Notes: generated from the letters alone by a model not told the origin. A DNA stretch of 32,058 bases from Phycisphaerae bacterium (GCA_030615025.1 JAUXAB010000043.1:1-32058), one strand, 5' to 3'. Positions 1 to 8,967 are shown, counted from the first letter of the stretch. Numbers and translations are program-made.

Positions 1-2313
1 TGCCAGATGCTCCATATCAATCATATCTACGCCATCCGGACAGAAATAATCTCCCAGTACCGGCTGCCACCAGCTCAGTTTCGGATAGCTCATTCCCTCA
101 CAGGTCATCATCCAGATATCTTCGCTGCCATTTATTCTTTCACCCACAAAGTCCCAGCCGGCATCGGTAAATGTAACCTGCATCTGCATCTCGGCCGTCG
201 TCTTGCCCGTCCCTCCTTCGCTGGTTGTCTGCCCGCTGGTCTGGGTATCCCAGAAGGAATTACTAACCTCGCCTTTATAGTTAGATCCCACCAGACCGCC
301 CACATCAAAAACTCCCGTAACAATGCCAGTCGAATAGCAGTTGGTGATTGTACCTTTTTCATTTTCTCCCGCCAGGCCGCCGACATGCTCATGTCCCGAA
401 GCGCTGCCAGTCGAATAGCAATTGGTGATTGCGCCTTCGTAATTATATCCCACTAGTCCGCCGACACTATACCTTCCTGAAACGCTGCCGGTCGAATAGC
501 AGTTGGAGATTGTAGCAGCATTTCTTCCAACCAGTCCGCCGACACGGTCATTGCCCGCAATGCTGGCTGTTGAATAGCAGTTGAAGATTGTGCTTTCGTA
601 ATTATTTCCCGCCAGGCCGCCGACATACCTATTTCCCGAAACGCTGCCGGTCGAATAGGAGTTGGTGATTGTGCCCCCATTATGTCCCACCAGGCTGCCG
701 ACATATTTATTTCCCGAAACGCTTCCGCCCTCAACATAGCAGTTGGTAACAGTCCCAAGTTCAACAGAGCCAACCAGCGAACTAACATAATCTGCTGTTC
801 CCGCATCAACATTAGAGTCAACCAATCCCAGATCTCTAATCTCTGCATTTTCTCCAGAAACGTATCCGAAAAGTCCTACGCTACTTGGGCCTGTAGAGGT
901 GTAGGTGAAGTTTGAGATTGTATGGCCGTTGCCGTCAAATACACCGGTAAAAGGATTTTCTACCCATCCTGAGTCATAATAACGTTCTCCAATGATATTG
1001 AAACTTGTTCCCGTGAAGCCACTCAAATCAATATCGGCCATCAGCTTGAAATGCTTGTCCCACTCACACACGAATAAACCAATGAAATTAAGCTCTTCAG
1101 CCGTATAAATCAGATACGGGTCCTCGGCGGTTCCGCTGCCCCCGCCGTATTTCTTCTCTTCCCAGTAGAGCCTGGGATAACCGGTGCCCTCAAGTATCCA
1201 CCAGATGTCATCGGTCCCGTTGGCGGTTTCACCGACAAAGTCCCAGCCTTCATCTATAAACGTACTGGCCATTTGCATCTCGGCCGTTGTCTTGCCTGTT
1301 CCGCCGGCACTGGTTGACTGCCCGCTGGTCTCAATATCCCAGAATGAATCTGTAACCCCTCCCCCGTAACCTCCCACCAATCCGCTGACACTTGAATTTC
1401 CCGAAACGCTGCCGGTGGAATAGCAGTTGGAGATTGTGTCGTAATTCCATCCTACCAGTCCGCCGACATCACTTGTTCCCGAAACATTACCTTCTGAATA
1501 GGAGCTGGTGATTGTGCCATAATAATTGAATCCCACCAGTCCGCCGACATAGTCATCGCCTGAAACGCTGGCGGTGGAATAGCAGCTGGTGATTGTGCCA
1601 CCATAATCGTTTATTCCCACCAGCCCGCCAACGTTGGTTTTTCCGGAGACACTGCCATTCGAATAGCAGTCGGTGACCGCTCCTACAAAATTGCCGCCCA
1701 CCAGTCCTCCGACATAGTTATTTCCCGCAACGCTGCCGCCCTCAGCATAGCAGTCGGTGATTGTGCCCGTATTATCTCCCACCAGTCCGCCGACAAGTCT
1801 ATTTCCCGCAACGCTGCCGCCCTGAACGTAACAGTTGATGATGGTTCCCTCTCTCAGGTAGCCGACCAGCAAACCAACATCATCGCCTGTTCCTGCGTCT
1901 ACATTTGGATTAATCAATCCCAGATTCTTGATTTCTGCATCGGAACCACGCACGTAGCCGAAAAGTCCTAAGCGGTCTGTATCTGTGGAAGTATAGTTGA
2001 AGTTTGAGATTGTATGGCCGTTGCCGTCAAAGACACCGATAAAAGGATGCAATGGGTAATAAGTCCCAATGATATTGAAACTTGGTCCGGTGAAGCCCGC
2101 CAGGTCGATATCGGCGCACAGCAGAAAGTGCTTGTCCCAGTCGCCGGGATTGGCGCCAATTGCATTCATCTGGTTTGCATCGAAAATTAGATACGGGTCA
2201 TTCGGCCCTCCCGTACCCCCGCCGTATTTGCCCTGCGCCGACAAACTACAACAGCAGATAACAACCAATACAGTGATTTTCCCCAACAGGCTTGAATTTC
2301 TCGTCCCATTCAT
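1..2313 (-). CDS. Secreted GLUG-repeat protein, C-terminus cut by window edge
   Basis: The frame is open from the ATG at 2313 to base 1 (771 codons visible), so the protein continues outside the window. A GGAGG-type ribosome binding site lies just upstream of the ATG. Residues 1-23 look like a signal peptide with an unusual CCC run. Two tandem modules follow (about 26-387 and 388-750). Each opens with a KYGGG-T/S-G...DPYLI motif and an Asp/Gly-rich block (VFDGNGHTISNF). Each then has seven GLUG-type repeats (V-G-G-L-V-G-x-N, about 24 residues apart), which should form a beta-helix-like stack. Each module closes with a W-D-F-V-G-E-T/R segment. The last visible residues (CPDGVDMIDMEHLA) resemble the start of the dockerin-like EF-hand tail common in Phycisphaerae surface proteins. 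The likely role is cell-surface adhesion or glycan binding, but the ligand cannot be named. Confidence 0.85.
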   Translation of the reverse strand, partial: MNGTRNSSLLGKITVLVVICCCSLSAQGKYGGGTGGPNDPYLIFDANQMNAIGANPGDWDKHFLLCADIDLAGFTGPSFNIIGTYYPLHPFIGVFDGNGHTISNFNYTSTDTDRLGLFGYVRGSDAEIKNLGLINPNVDAGTGDDVGLLVGYLREGTIINCYVQGGSVAGNRLVGGLVGDNTGTITDCYAEGGSVAGNNYVGGLVGGNFVGAVTDCYSNGSVSGKTNVGGLVGINDYGGTITSCYSTASVSGDDYVGGLVGFNYYGTITSSYSEGNVSGTSDVGGLVGWNYDTISNCYSTGSVSGNSSVSGLVGGYGGGVTDSFWDIETSGQSTSAGGTGKTTAEMQMASTFIDEGWDFVGETANGTDDIWWILEGTGYPRLYWEEKKYGGGSGTAEDPYLIYTAEELNFIGLFVCEWDKHFKLMADIDLSGFTGTSFNIIGERYYDSGWVENPFTGVFDGNGHTISNFTYTSTGPSSVGLFGYVSGENAEIRDLGLVDSNVDAGTADYVSSLVGSVELGTVTNCYVEGGSVSGNKYVGSLVGHNGGTITNSYSTGSVSGNRYVGGLAGNNYESTIFNCYSTASIAGNDRVGGLVGRNAATISNCYSTGSVSGRYSVGGLVGYNYEGAITNCYSTGSASGHEHVGGLAGENEKGTITNCYSTGIVTGVFDVGGLVGSNYKGEVSNSFWDTQTSGQTTSEGGTGKTTAEMQMQVTFTDAGWDFVGERINGSEDIWMMTCEGMSYPKLSWWQPVLGDYFCPDGVDMIDMEHLA

Positions 2314-2373
2314 CCTTCTGTCCTCCAGCCCCCCATTTTATCTTACCTGAGCCACACTATCACAGCTACGGCC

Positions 2374-2413
2374 CACAATTGCACAAACAATAGAGGAACC
2401 CTCTCACAATTGC
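2374..2413. repeat. Pair of CACAATTGC direct repeats
   Basis: Identical 9-mers CACAATTGC occur at 2374-2382 and 2405-2413, 31 bp apart or about three helical turns. They lie 60-100 bp upstream of the GLUG gene start and downstream of the candidate promoter, in what would be the leader. The core CAATTG is itself palindromic. They could be an operator or chance in AT-rich DNA. Confidence 0.35.
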
Positions 2414-2422
2414 TAAAAAACC

Positions 2423-2451
2423 AACTTATCATATTCCAGCAGATTTGTCAA
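2423..2451 (-). promoter_or_regulatory. Candidate promoter of the GLUG gene
   Basis: On the minus strand a consensus -35 hexamer TTGACA (2451-2446) is followed after 17 bp by TAAGTT (2428-2423), a poor -10. The alternative TGATAA would leave only a 14-bp spacer. The perfect -35 and the AT-rich setting support a promoter here; the exact -10 is uncertain. Confidence 0.35.
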
Positions 2452-2505
2452 ACAATAAAAAATGCAAAAATGGTGACAGGGAAAGAAAAAAAAGTTTATC
2501 AGGTA

Positions 2506-2544
2506 ATCAGGCAAACAGGAAGTGGATATCAGGGGAACAGGAAG
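2506..2544. repeat. 17-bp direct repeats, 22-bp period
   Basis: ATCAGGCAAACAGGAAG (2506-2522) and ATCAGGGGAACAGGAAG (2528-2544) match at 15 of 17 positions and are spaced by exactly two helical turns. A further ATCAGG lies at 2498-2503. The position is 55-100 bp upstream of the candidate -35 of the GLUG gene. This could be an activator site or a short intergenic tandem repeat. Confidence 0.45.
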
Positions 2545-2640
2545 GGGAATCATAAATCAAGGAGCAAAAAGCAAAAATGATGAGATTGCTTCGGCGGAGG
2601 AAGGAAACCACCTTCTAAAAGAGCCCGGCTTATCAGGGCG

Positions 2641-4230
2641 TTATTCTCGTTCTTCCCCTGGTATTTCGTAGGCAGGCGGGGGTTTGGCTTTGGGTGCAGG
2701 CAGTGGGCGACCCGGGGTCGCGCCGGTAATGGCACTGACAGCTGGCGCGTGTTTATAGTCAAAAATAGCTCTGCTCAATTGTTTCGTTTTTATTGGGATT
2801 GTTTTTTTGATGAGCTCGGGCATGTTATAAACCCGGACTAACGAATCATAGTAGGTTGGGTCTTTCTGTGGCAGCACAAATGGTTTGTACACTTTACCGG
2901 CCTGGTCAACATAACTGAAGAACGGTCGGGCGAACCGCCCATCAATCCTTTTGCTGCTGAAAGCTATCCATCGGCTGTTACTGGACCAACTATGCCATGT
3001 ATCACAACGAGCACTGCTTATGGAGAGCTTGCGGTACCGGCCGGTTTCAGTCTCCATCAGGTACAAATCGCTTTTGGCCTGGTGAATTGGAAAGTCGCTG
3101 TATTCAGAAACATTAAATAAAAGAAACCGCCCGTCAGGTGAAAACCTCGGCTGTGTGATGCTGCCATTTACCTGTCGAGCGAAAAGGACAGTCTCCAGCG
3201 TACCCCATTTTCTGGTTTTACAATCATAACTTATTCGCATCAGGTCACAGCGTACTTCACTATATCGCTCAGCCGGCAGTTGCGGTGCGCTACAGAAATA
3301 TAGGTATCTGCCGTCGCGGGACCATTCCGGAAGGGTTTCCATACGGTCCGGTTTTGTAATCTCGCCCATGCTGATGACTTGCTCGGAATCGAGAAGGTAC
3401 AAAGCCAAATCGGCGGCGTTGTCAAAGACGTCCCGAACTTCCTGGGCGGTCGAGTGATACAACATGCGATATTTATTGATGGAAAAAGCAATCACGTTAC
3501 CGTTCGGGTGCCAGGCGGTAAAGCCGACTTTTCCGGGTGTAACCTTCGTTCGAGTATTTACAGCGGTGACTTTGCCGTTTTGAGCCAGGAGCATAGGAGT
3601 ACCGTAATCTGAAGACCGTATCTGCATTAACATATTATCCGGACTGTTGTTGAGGAAGCTGTGACAATGGACGCAACCGTCACCAAACGAGCTGTTGTGT
3701 AACACGATTGATTCACGGTAGCTCTCCAGGTCACGCTGATAAATACCCATATTCTTCCATTGCACACAAATAGTGATTTTCCGATACGTCAAGTACCTAT
3801 CAAGCTGGGCATTTGCGATGGTGTTAGTAAGGGTCTCGAATTTGCTCCATTGATTCTTGTCATCGGCGACGTAAACATCAAAAAAGAGCTTCCGGCCGTG
3901 GTTAATACTTAGCAGCTTTCTCCAGCGTCGGATTGGAATTTCAATACATGGCTTTCGACTGTAAATGTCGATGCCTTTGCCTTGCTTTGAGTATATCTTG
4001 ACAAAGTACCTCGTGCCCTTCTCCCGGATCAGAAAGTTTAACGGCGCGATGTTCGGTGGAATGACAGTATCGGTATAGTCAGGGTAAATTCCGGCAGGAC
4101 GGTCGACGGAATTATATTCTTCAATGACAATCTTCCTATTACTTGAAGTGCAATACGATAAACCAATCAAAAGTGCACCCAGGACAATTATTGTAAACAG
4201 GTAAAAGAGACGGTTTTTCATACTTTTCAT
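2641..4230 (-). CDS. Membrane-anchored beta-propeller protein with a c-type haem motif (PD40/TolB-like)
   Basis: A 529-residue exported protein. Residues 8-26 are a hydrophobic helix ending LSYC (Cys27), which is either an atypical lipobox (Tyr at -1) or a plain membrane anchor. An N-terminal beta domain (about 45-175) leads to Cys186-V-H-Cys189-His190, a single CXXCH c-type haem attachment motif. From about 230 to 450 there are WD40/PD40-like blades (AWHPNGNVIAFS, PEWSRDGRYLYFC, PRFSPDGRFLLFN, HSWSSNSRWIAFS), as in TolB-type propellers. The tail is proline-rich. The start ATG overlaps the stop of the upstream gene by ATGA, which implies translational coupling; a second ATG at 4221 is possible. 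PD40 proteins with a GCVHCH-type motif beside a DUF6057-like membrane protein also occur in Bacteroidetes, as far as I recall. The electron-transfer partner and substrate are unknown. Confidence 0.75.
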   Translation of the reverse strand: MKSMKNRLFYLFTIIVLGALLIGLSYCTSSNRKIVIEEYNSVDRPAGIYPDYTDTVIPPNIAPLNFLIREKGTRYFVKIYSKQGKGIDIYSRKPCIEIPIRRWRKLLSINHGRKLFFDVYVADDKNQWSKFETLTNTIANAQLDRYLTYRKITICVQWKNMGIYQRDLESYRESIVLHNSSFGDGCVHCHSFLNNSPDNMLMQIRSSDYGTPMLLAQNGKVTAVNTRTKVTPGKVGFTAWHPNGNVIAFSINKYRMLYHSTAQEVRDVFDNAADLALYLLDSEQVISMGEITKPDRMETLPEWSRDGRYLYFCSAPQLPAERYSEVRCDLMRISYDCKTRKWGTLETVLFARQVNGSITQPRFSPDGRFLLFNVSEYSDFPIHQAKSDLYLMETETGRYRKLSISSARCDTWHSWSSNSRWIAFSSKRIDGRFARPFFSYVDQAGKVYKPFVLPQKDPTYYDSLVRVYNMPELIKKTIPIKTKQLSRAIFDYKHAPAVSAITGATPGRPLPAPKAKPPPAYEIPGEERE

Positions 4231-6122
4231 TCCGATGCATCTGATAAAAAGAAATAAAAATAATAGTAAGTGTCGCCGAATTCTTTTTCCAGTGTTTTTG
4301 CAGCGGTTTGCAAATCGTGTTTACGACGTTGAAAATGCTGCATAAACTTTTGGAACCTGCGAATCGTCACGGTATTTATCCGGCGTCCGTGCGTGTCTGC
4401 TTTCTTATTAGTCATTGCCATATAGAGCAGGATTGCTTCCTCTAAATGCCGGGGTATCCGGCCCTGAGGGTAGTCAAAGTTATCCAGATATCCTATGCTG
4501 TTGGCAACCGCGGCATGTTGGCCGGTCAATAAAAGAAAAGCCATCAGATATTCGAATGCCATACGATTGTGTTTGTTTTTCTCCAGCAAATCCTTCGGTG
4601 TAGTTTTGTTGATACTGTCTTCGACAAGCATAAAGGAGCGTAAGCGCCGGATTTCCTCATCCGTAGACAAAAGAGGGTCAGTCTCGAGGCGTTGCAGGTA
4701 CTGTTTTGCTATGTCTTCGTATAAAAAATCCTTGCTCAGAGCATAGAGGAAGGTGCGCGCAGCATCCGTCTGCCCCTTGATAATATTTATCAGTGCCAGC
4801 CGCTGCAGGCCCTCCGGATAGTAACCCAAGGTCGACAATGCTTCATAACTGGCGTTTTCCGCTTCGTTGATGTGTCCCAGCTCATAGAGGGTGTTACTGC
4901 TCTTTACCCATATCTGCACCAACAGCTCCTTAGGGAAACGTCTGTTTTGGGTGAGCAGCAAACCGGCAAAGTGCTGAGGATATAAGAACATATCGTGCAG
5001 CAGGCGACCGGTGTGATAGAGTGCTCTGTTCACATCATGACAGGTAAACATGTCGTAGCTTTGCCCGAAGGATTTGCGTGACTGCTGCAGCAGTTCGTCC
5101 CACATTTTATGGCAGGCAAAGTAGTCTATATGCTGATTTTGACGGGCGGTGTAATCGCACGTGAACCAAACAGTTCCAGCCGTCACGGCAAGCAGAATCA
5201 GCGTCCCCAAAGTCCAGTTGAGTTTGCTTTTGCGATGATACTCCAGAAACTTTCGCGCCCGCCTGGACTTGCTTTTTCGAGGTTTGTGTTTCTCGGCAAA
5301 AAACCGCCAAAGCCCACAGCCGAATCCAGCGATGGGAAAGAAGGAAAAAAAGCTAAACGCAAGAATTTTTTCCTTCAAACCTAATTGCGAAGGAAAAGAC
5401 AATATGCGGTGATAAGCTTCACTCAGGTCCAAATCGAAAACAAATGTACCTGCAAGGTAAGGGATTAGCAGAGCCGAAAAGAAGCACGAAAGACCAATGA
5501 GCCAACGCCGGTTGTTAAAAAACTCGAAAATTCCACAAAGCACAACAAAAACCAGATATAACTGGACGGCTGTCGCATACATTACGGCAGAAAAGACCAT
5601 GAAGACAACGAGCCTGAGGCCGGCGCCCTGCAAAGGCAAGCGAATGTAAAGATATAGAAAAAACAATGCGATTAATAGAGCCAAATTCTCGGCCAACAAA
5701 AAGGGGTAATATCGACCGTGCTGCGCGAGCAAAAAAATAGCCGGGATGAATCGCAGCCATCGCAGCCCGCCACCACTTACAGTTGTGATGAACTTGCCCG
5801 TACCTACACACAGCAGCCAGGCAATTACGGTGATGATCAGAGCGCCCGCCCAGGAATAATAGTAGTAATGGGACAACCTTGCCGCCACGTACATTGTCGC
5901 TCTGCCCGGAAAAGGCGGAAAGTCCGCAAAGATATTCATTTCGGAAGTACAGATTGGATACATTATAGACTGCCCGTGCCCATGATAGATAAGCTTCGGG
6001 TCGATCCACAGCCAGACGAAGAGAAAGAACAGAATGAAAAAGACGAAGCTTCGGATTAGCCCGCCAGGGTCTTTGTCTAAATTGGCAACCCTGCTCGATA
6101 ATTTCCGAAACGTGTTCAGCAT
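4227..6122 (-). CDS. Multi-pass membrane protein with C-terminal helical repeats (DUF6057-like)
   Basis: The product has about 631 residues from the ATG at 6122; a TTG at 6140 would add six. The N-terminal half (to about residue 330) has roughly eight to ten hydrophobic segments, with a short loop at about 40-90 (WIDPKLIYHGHGQ...FPGRATMYVAARL) and a basic cytoplasmic loop KHKPRKSKSRRARKF near residue 280. The C-terminal 300 residues are soluble, helical and TPR-like (for example LGHINEAENASYEALSTLGYYPEGLQRLALI). The architecture recalls the DUF6057 family of Bacteroidetes membrane proteins. It overlaps the haem-motif propeller gene by 4 bp, so the two are probably made together and may form one envelope complex. 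No catalytic motif was recognised. Confidence 0.75.
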   Translation of the reverse strand: MLNTFRKLSSRVANLDKDPGGLIRSFVFFILFFLFVWLWIDPKLIYHGHGQSIMYPICTSEMNIFADFPPFPGRATMYVAARLSHYYYYSWAGALIITVIAWLLCVGTGKFITTVSGGGLRWLRFIPAIFLLAQHGRYYPFLLAENLALLIALFFLYLYIRLPLQGAGLRLVVFMVFSAVMYATAVQLYLVFVVLCGIFEFFNNRRWLIGLSCFFSALLIPYLAGTFVFDLDLSEAYHRILSFPSQLGLKEKILAFSFFSFFPIAGFGCGLWRFFAEKHKPRKSKSRRARKFLEYHRKSKLNWTLGTLILLAVTAGTVWFTCDYTARQNQHIDYFACHKMWDELLQQSRKSFGQSYDMFTCHDVNRALYHTGRLLHDMFLYPQHFAGLLLTQNRRFPKELLVQIWVKSSNTLYELGHINEAENASYEALSTLGYYPEGLQRLALINIIKGQTDAARTFLYALSKDFLYEDIAKQYLQRLETDPLLSTDEEIRRLRSFMLVEDSINKTTPKDLLEKNKHNRMAFEYLMAFLLLTGQHAAVANSIGYLDNFDYPQGRIPRHLEEAILLYMAMTNKKADTHGRRINTVTIRRFQKFMQHFQRRKHDLQTAAKTLEKEFGDTYYYFYFFLSDASE

Positions 6123-6222
6123 TACTTTTCTATCCCACAAAGTGTTTCTATCGAGAGATTACAATCCCAGTAGTTGAAAATTGAACATCGCCTGTGAAAA
6201 AACAGGAGTCGGAAGCCGCAAG

Positions 6223-6250
6223 TCAATAGTAAATTGTCAACATTCAATTA
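6223..6250. repeat. Short heptad repeat (TCAATAG-type)
   Basis: Four consecutive 7-nt units of the type T(C/A)AA(T/C)NN start at 6223, 6230, 6237 and 6244, in the divergent intergenic region. They resemble the longer TCAATAG/TAAATAG arrays at 12592-12687. A small hairpin (CCTGT/ACAGG, 6191-6206) lies just upstream. Confidence 0.45.
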
Positions 6251-6336
6251 TATCGTATCCCGCTCAAAAATGCACATCCTTTCCGGGTTTTCATTTTTGG
6301 AATACTCCGAAAAAAATCACAGAAAAAGTACAAAAC

Positions 6337-6369
6337 CGTAACAAAACGGTAACGTTTGGCCGGCATAAT
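6337..6369 (+). promoter_or_regulatory. Pho-box-like promoter of the sensor operon
   Basis: Two GTAAC cores at 6338-6342 and 6349-6353 are exactly 11 bp apart. They form a 7-4-7 direct repeat (CGTAACA, AAAC, GGTAACG) like the tandem sites of PhoB/OmpR-family regulators. A degenerate third half (GTAC, 6328) lies further upstream. A -10-like CATAAT (6364-6369) follows 9 bp after the box with no consensus -35, the layout of PhoB-activated promoters. Another GTAACCG sits at 6383. The operon it heads encodes an OmpR-class regulator, so autoregulation is plausible. The regulator assignment is inference. Confidence 0.5.
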
Positions 6370-6423
6370 TGTTCCTGTTAAAGTAACCGTTTTTTTGTTA
6401 ACCTATTTGAAAGGAGCACGATT

Positions 6424-8967
6424 ATGGAAAAGTTGAAAAGTATCACAATCATCTTTTTGTTGGCTGGCGGCTTCCTTATCTCAGCCGCTCCAGCCAAACC
6501 TGCAAGTGTTCTGCTGCAGGAGGGGCTGTACGCCGAGGAGATTGAGGGTGACCTCGACGCTGCAATCAAAATCTACGAGCAGGTCATTGTCGAGGCAAAA
6601 AAAGTCCAGCGAACGGCCGCCCAGGCCACGTATCGAATTGGAGTGTGTTATCTGAAAAAAGGCCGGAAAGACAAGGCGGCTGAGTACTTCCAGAATATAA
6701 TTTCAGATTTCCCCAGCCAGAGAGCATTTGCAAGAAAAGCAGAAAAGCAATTGGACAAGATTAAACCCCAGGCTGAAAGAATTGTCGAACAAGCGGTGAT
6801 GACAATTTCAACTTGTGCTGAGGGCGATCCGAGGGTTACCAGGGCCCTGGAATCCCTGAAAGGTCTCGATGAAAATGTCGTGGTCAATGAATTGGTCAAA
6901 TTTCTCAATTCAGAAACTGATACTGTCAGACGTTCAGCGATATATATTCTCTGGAAAGGCAAGCTAAAAGACGTCTCTGCTGCTGTGCCAACTCTTGAAA
7001 AGCTTTGTTCACACAAGGAAGATATCACACGCGGTATGGCCGCAATCTCGCTGGGTGCAGCCAGGATTAAGTCCAGCTTCGAGACTTTAGCTAATATGAC
7101 ATTAGAAGACCCCAGCGGATATGCAAGGCGTTGTGCAGCCTATGCGCTGGGTTTAATGGGGAATGCCGAAGCTAAGCCAATTCTTGAAAAGGCACTCAAG
7201 GACTCAGATCTCCTGGTACAAAACAACGCCAAGGCAGCACTGACAATGCTCGAACATCCTGCGGTCGGTGGCTTTGGTCCGGCGGAACGTGTCCCTGTGG
7301 AGCAACTAATCAAGTCGGGAAAGGTCCCTGCTTTTAAGACTCAGATTTATGACAACACCGGATTGGATTTGGAGTCAGGTGTAACTGCGCCGCTTAAAGA
7401 CGAATGGCCGGCGCTTTTTGATGTGACCTGGGACAATGACGGCGGCGGTGCGCTGATGATAAATCCAAAATCGTCAGTCCGATTTCTCGCTCTTGGCGCC
7501 GCCGAAAAGTGGGGGGACGCTATTTCAATGGCCCGCAATACCGTGGCCGTGCTTCGGACAAGCACCGCAAGAGGAATGTTCGCCCGCCAGAGCAAATTTG
7601 TTGCAATCCTTACCAATGAGGGAAACCTGGCGGTTGTTCAGATCGGTGAGTACGACGCCAACAAAGGCACGATATATGGATGGGTTGAAAAGATACCTGC
7701 TGTTGGCTTCGGCCCGGTGATCGAGCGGGTGGTGTATCAACCTAACTCAGGTAAGGAATGCATGATTGATTTTGAATCCGGCAAGCTCTTTACAGTTCCG
7801 CAAGACTTAAAGGATTTATCTCCAGAGGACCCACGGATGATGACATGGCTTCAGAAGAACGGTATTGATGCAGTTGGAGCCATGAACGGAAAGTTGGGGG
7901 GCCTTGAAGGTGTGCGTGGCCTTATAGCCGTAGCAATGCAGGGTCTGGGATGGGACGCACCGCCTGACAAGTTAGTTGCGGAAATGGGCCTGCGCCAGCA
8001 GCGGCACAAAGCCAGGATTTTTGCCGTAGGTGGTCTGCCATTTACATATTTCTTCAAGACCGGCCAAGGTGGCATAGGCGTCCTACAGCTCTTGGAAGTT
8101 CACTCCCCACACACCGGCACCAGGATCCGCTACAAAATGCTGCAAAAGCAAGCTCAGAAACCGGCAATTACGAATGCGCGGAGTGTGGCGGAGGCGTTTT
8201 TGGCGGCAGCGGTTTCCGGCAGAGACAGCGAGGCCATCAGGCTGGTAAAACCTGGCAGTGCTGTCGTTAGACAAGTCAAAGATTTTCGCCAGATTCTCGA
8301 TCCCGAGAAACTGAAAATTGTGAGCGTGTATACCGACGAACGGATTGCTGTAGTCACTACGACGGAAATCAGCGTCGAGGATCAAAAGGGACTGATGCTG
8401 ATTCGTCTGATTAAACAGCGCGGGATATGGATGGTGGAGGATGTCGACCTTGAAACACCTGCCAGCTTGAAGGCCGAACTGGATTCGTTTCTCCAGAAAC
8501 ACCCCAACGCCACGAAGTTGCAAGAGGTTCACTTTCGCCACAAGATGCTGCAAGACGTCCCCGCTGGCATAAAGGCTAAGGACCAAGAACTACAACAACG
8601 CGGCGAATCGGCCTTGAAGTTGCGCGGGTTAGGCCTGGCAGTAGTCATGTATGCAAATGACCACAATGGCCAGTTGCCTGACAGGTTGGAGCAATTAAAA
8701 GATTATATTGGACACGAAGAGGATTTCCGGTGGCTCCTTCAGAACGTCAAATATGCCGGCAAAGGGAAAACGCTGGCCGGCTCGCCAGGAGAAATTGTAG
8801 CGTATGACAAGACCATGTTGGAAAATGGTAAGGGCACAAATATCTTGTACAAAGACGCGCATGTTCAATTTCTCAGGCCGGAAGGCTTGAGAAAAGAACC
8901 AGGTATTGAAGGACTTGAAAAGGCCCAGATTCACCGCCGTAGTGATGAAAGATACGAGCCGAAATAG
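6424..8967 (+). CDS. Exported TPR/HEAT-repeat protein with pseudopilin-like C-terminus
   Basis: An 847-residue protein with AAAGGAG 8 bp before the ATG and a signal peptide at 1-26. In order it shows TPR-like helices (about 30-118, with AAIKIYEQVI and KAAEYFQNIISDFP), HEAT-like repeats (about 125-285, with VRRSAIYILWKG, ARRCAAYALGLMG and VQNNAKAALTML), and an unassigned region (290-575). An NTF2/SnoaL-like segment follows (about 582-690), then a tail (about 730-830) with LGLAVVMYANDHNGQLPD and a late DAHVQF. That tail resembles the C-terminal part of planctomycete pseudopilin-like (DUF1559/H-X9-DG) proteins, but the prepilin N-terminal helix is missing. The stop codon abuts the kinase start, so it is probably a periplasmic partner or input module of that kinase. 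No enzymatic motif was seen. Confidence 0.75.
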   Translation: MEKLKSITIIFLLAGGFLISAAPAKPASVLLQEGLYAEEIEGDLDAAIKIYEQVIVEAKKVQRTAAQATYRIGVCYLKKGRKDKAAEYFQNIISDFPSQRAFARKAEKQLDKIKPQAERIVEQAVMTISTCAEGDPRVTRALESLKGLDENVVVNELVKFLNSETDTVRRSAIYILWKGKLKDVSAAVPTLEKLCSHKEDITRGMAAISLGAARIKSSFETLANMTLEDPSGYARRCAAYALGLMGNAEAKPILEKALKDSDLLVQNNAKAALTMLEHPAVGGFGPAERVPVEQLIKSGKVPAFKTQIYDNTGLDLESGVTAPLKDEWPALFDVTWDNDGGGALMINPKSSVRFLALGAAEKWGDAISMARNTVAVLRTSTARGMFARQSKFVAILTNEGNLAVVQIGEYDANKGTIYGWVEKIPAVGFGPVIERVVYQPNSGKECMIDFESGKLFTVPQDLKDLSPEDPRMMTWLQKNGIDAVGAMNGKLGGLEGVRGLIAVAMQGLGWDAPPDKLVAEMGLRQQRHKARIFAVGGLPFTYFFKTGQGGIGVLQLLEVHSPHTGTRIRYKMLQKQAQKPAITNARSVAEAFLAAAVSGRDSEAIRLVKPGSAVVRQVKDFRQILDPEKLKIVSVYTDERIAVVTTTEISVEDQKGLMLIRLIKQRGIWMVEDVDLETPASLKAELDSFLQKHPNATKLQEVHFRHKMLQDVPAGIKAKDQELQQRGESALKLRGLGLAVVMYANDHNGQLPDRLEQLKDYIGHEEDFRWLLQNVKYAGKGKTLAGSPGEIVAYDKTMLENGKGTNILYKDAHVQFLRPEGLRKEPGIEGLEKAQIHRRSDERYEPK

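Larger units (their letters stand above)
2314..2640. other. Gene-free interval upstream of the GLUG gene
   Basis: This 327-base AT-rich interval lies between the 5' end of the GLUG gene and the 3' end of the haem-motif propeller gene, both on the minus strand. It holds a candidate minus-strand promoter, a pair of CACAATTGC direct repeats and a pair of 17-bp direct repeats, listed separately. There is no convincing ORF; the ORF across 2550-2762 is a shadow of the neighbouring gene. A weak hairpin (GAAGG/CCTTC, near 2603-2618) follows the propeller gene but has no clean U-tract, so no terminator is called. Confidence 0.5.

Noticed and set aside
1..2313. Regular repeats resembling a CRISPR or satellite array
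   Set aside because: The periodic units of about 72 bp are the GLUG coding repeats. They are in frame, diverged, and without spacer/repeat alternation.
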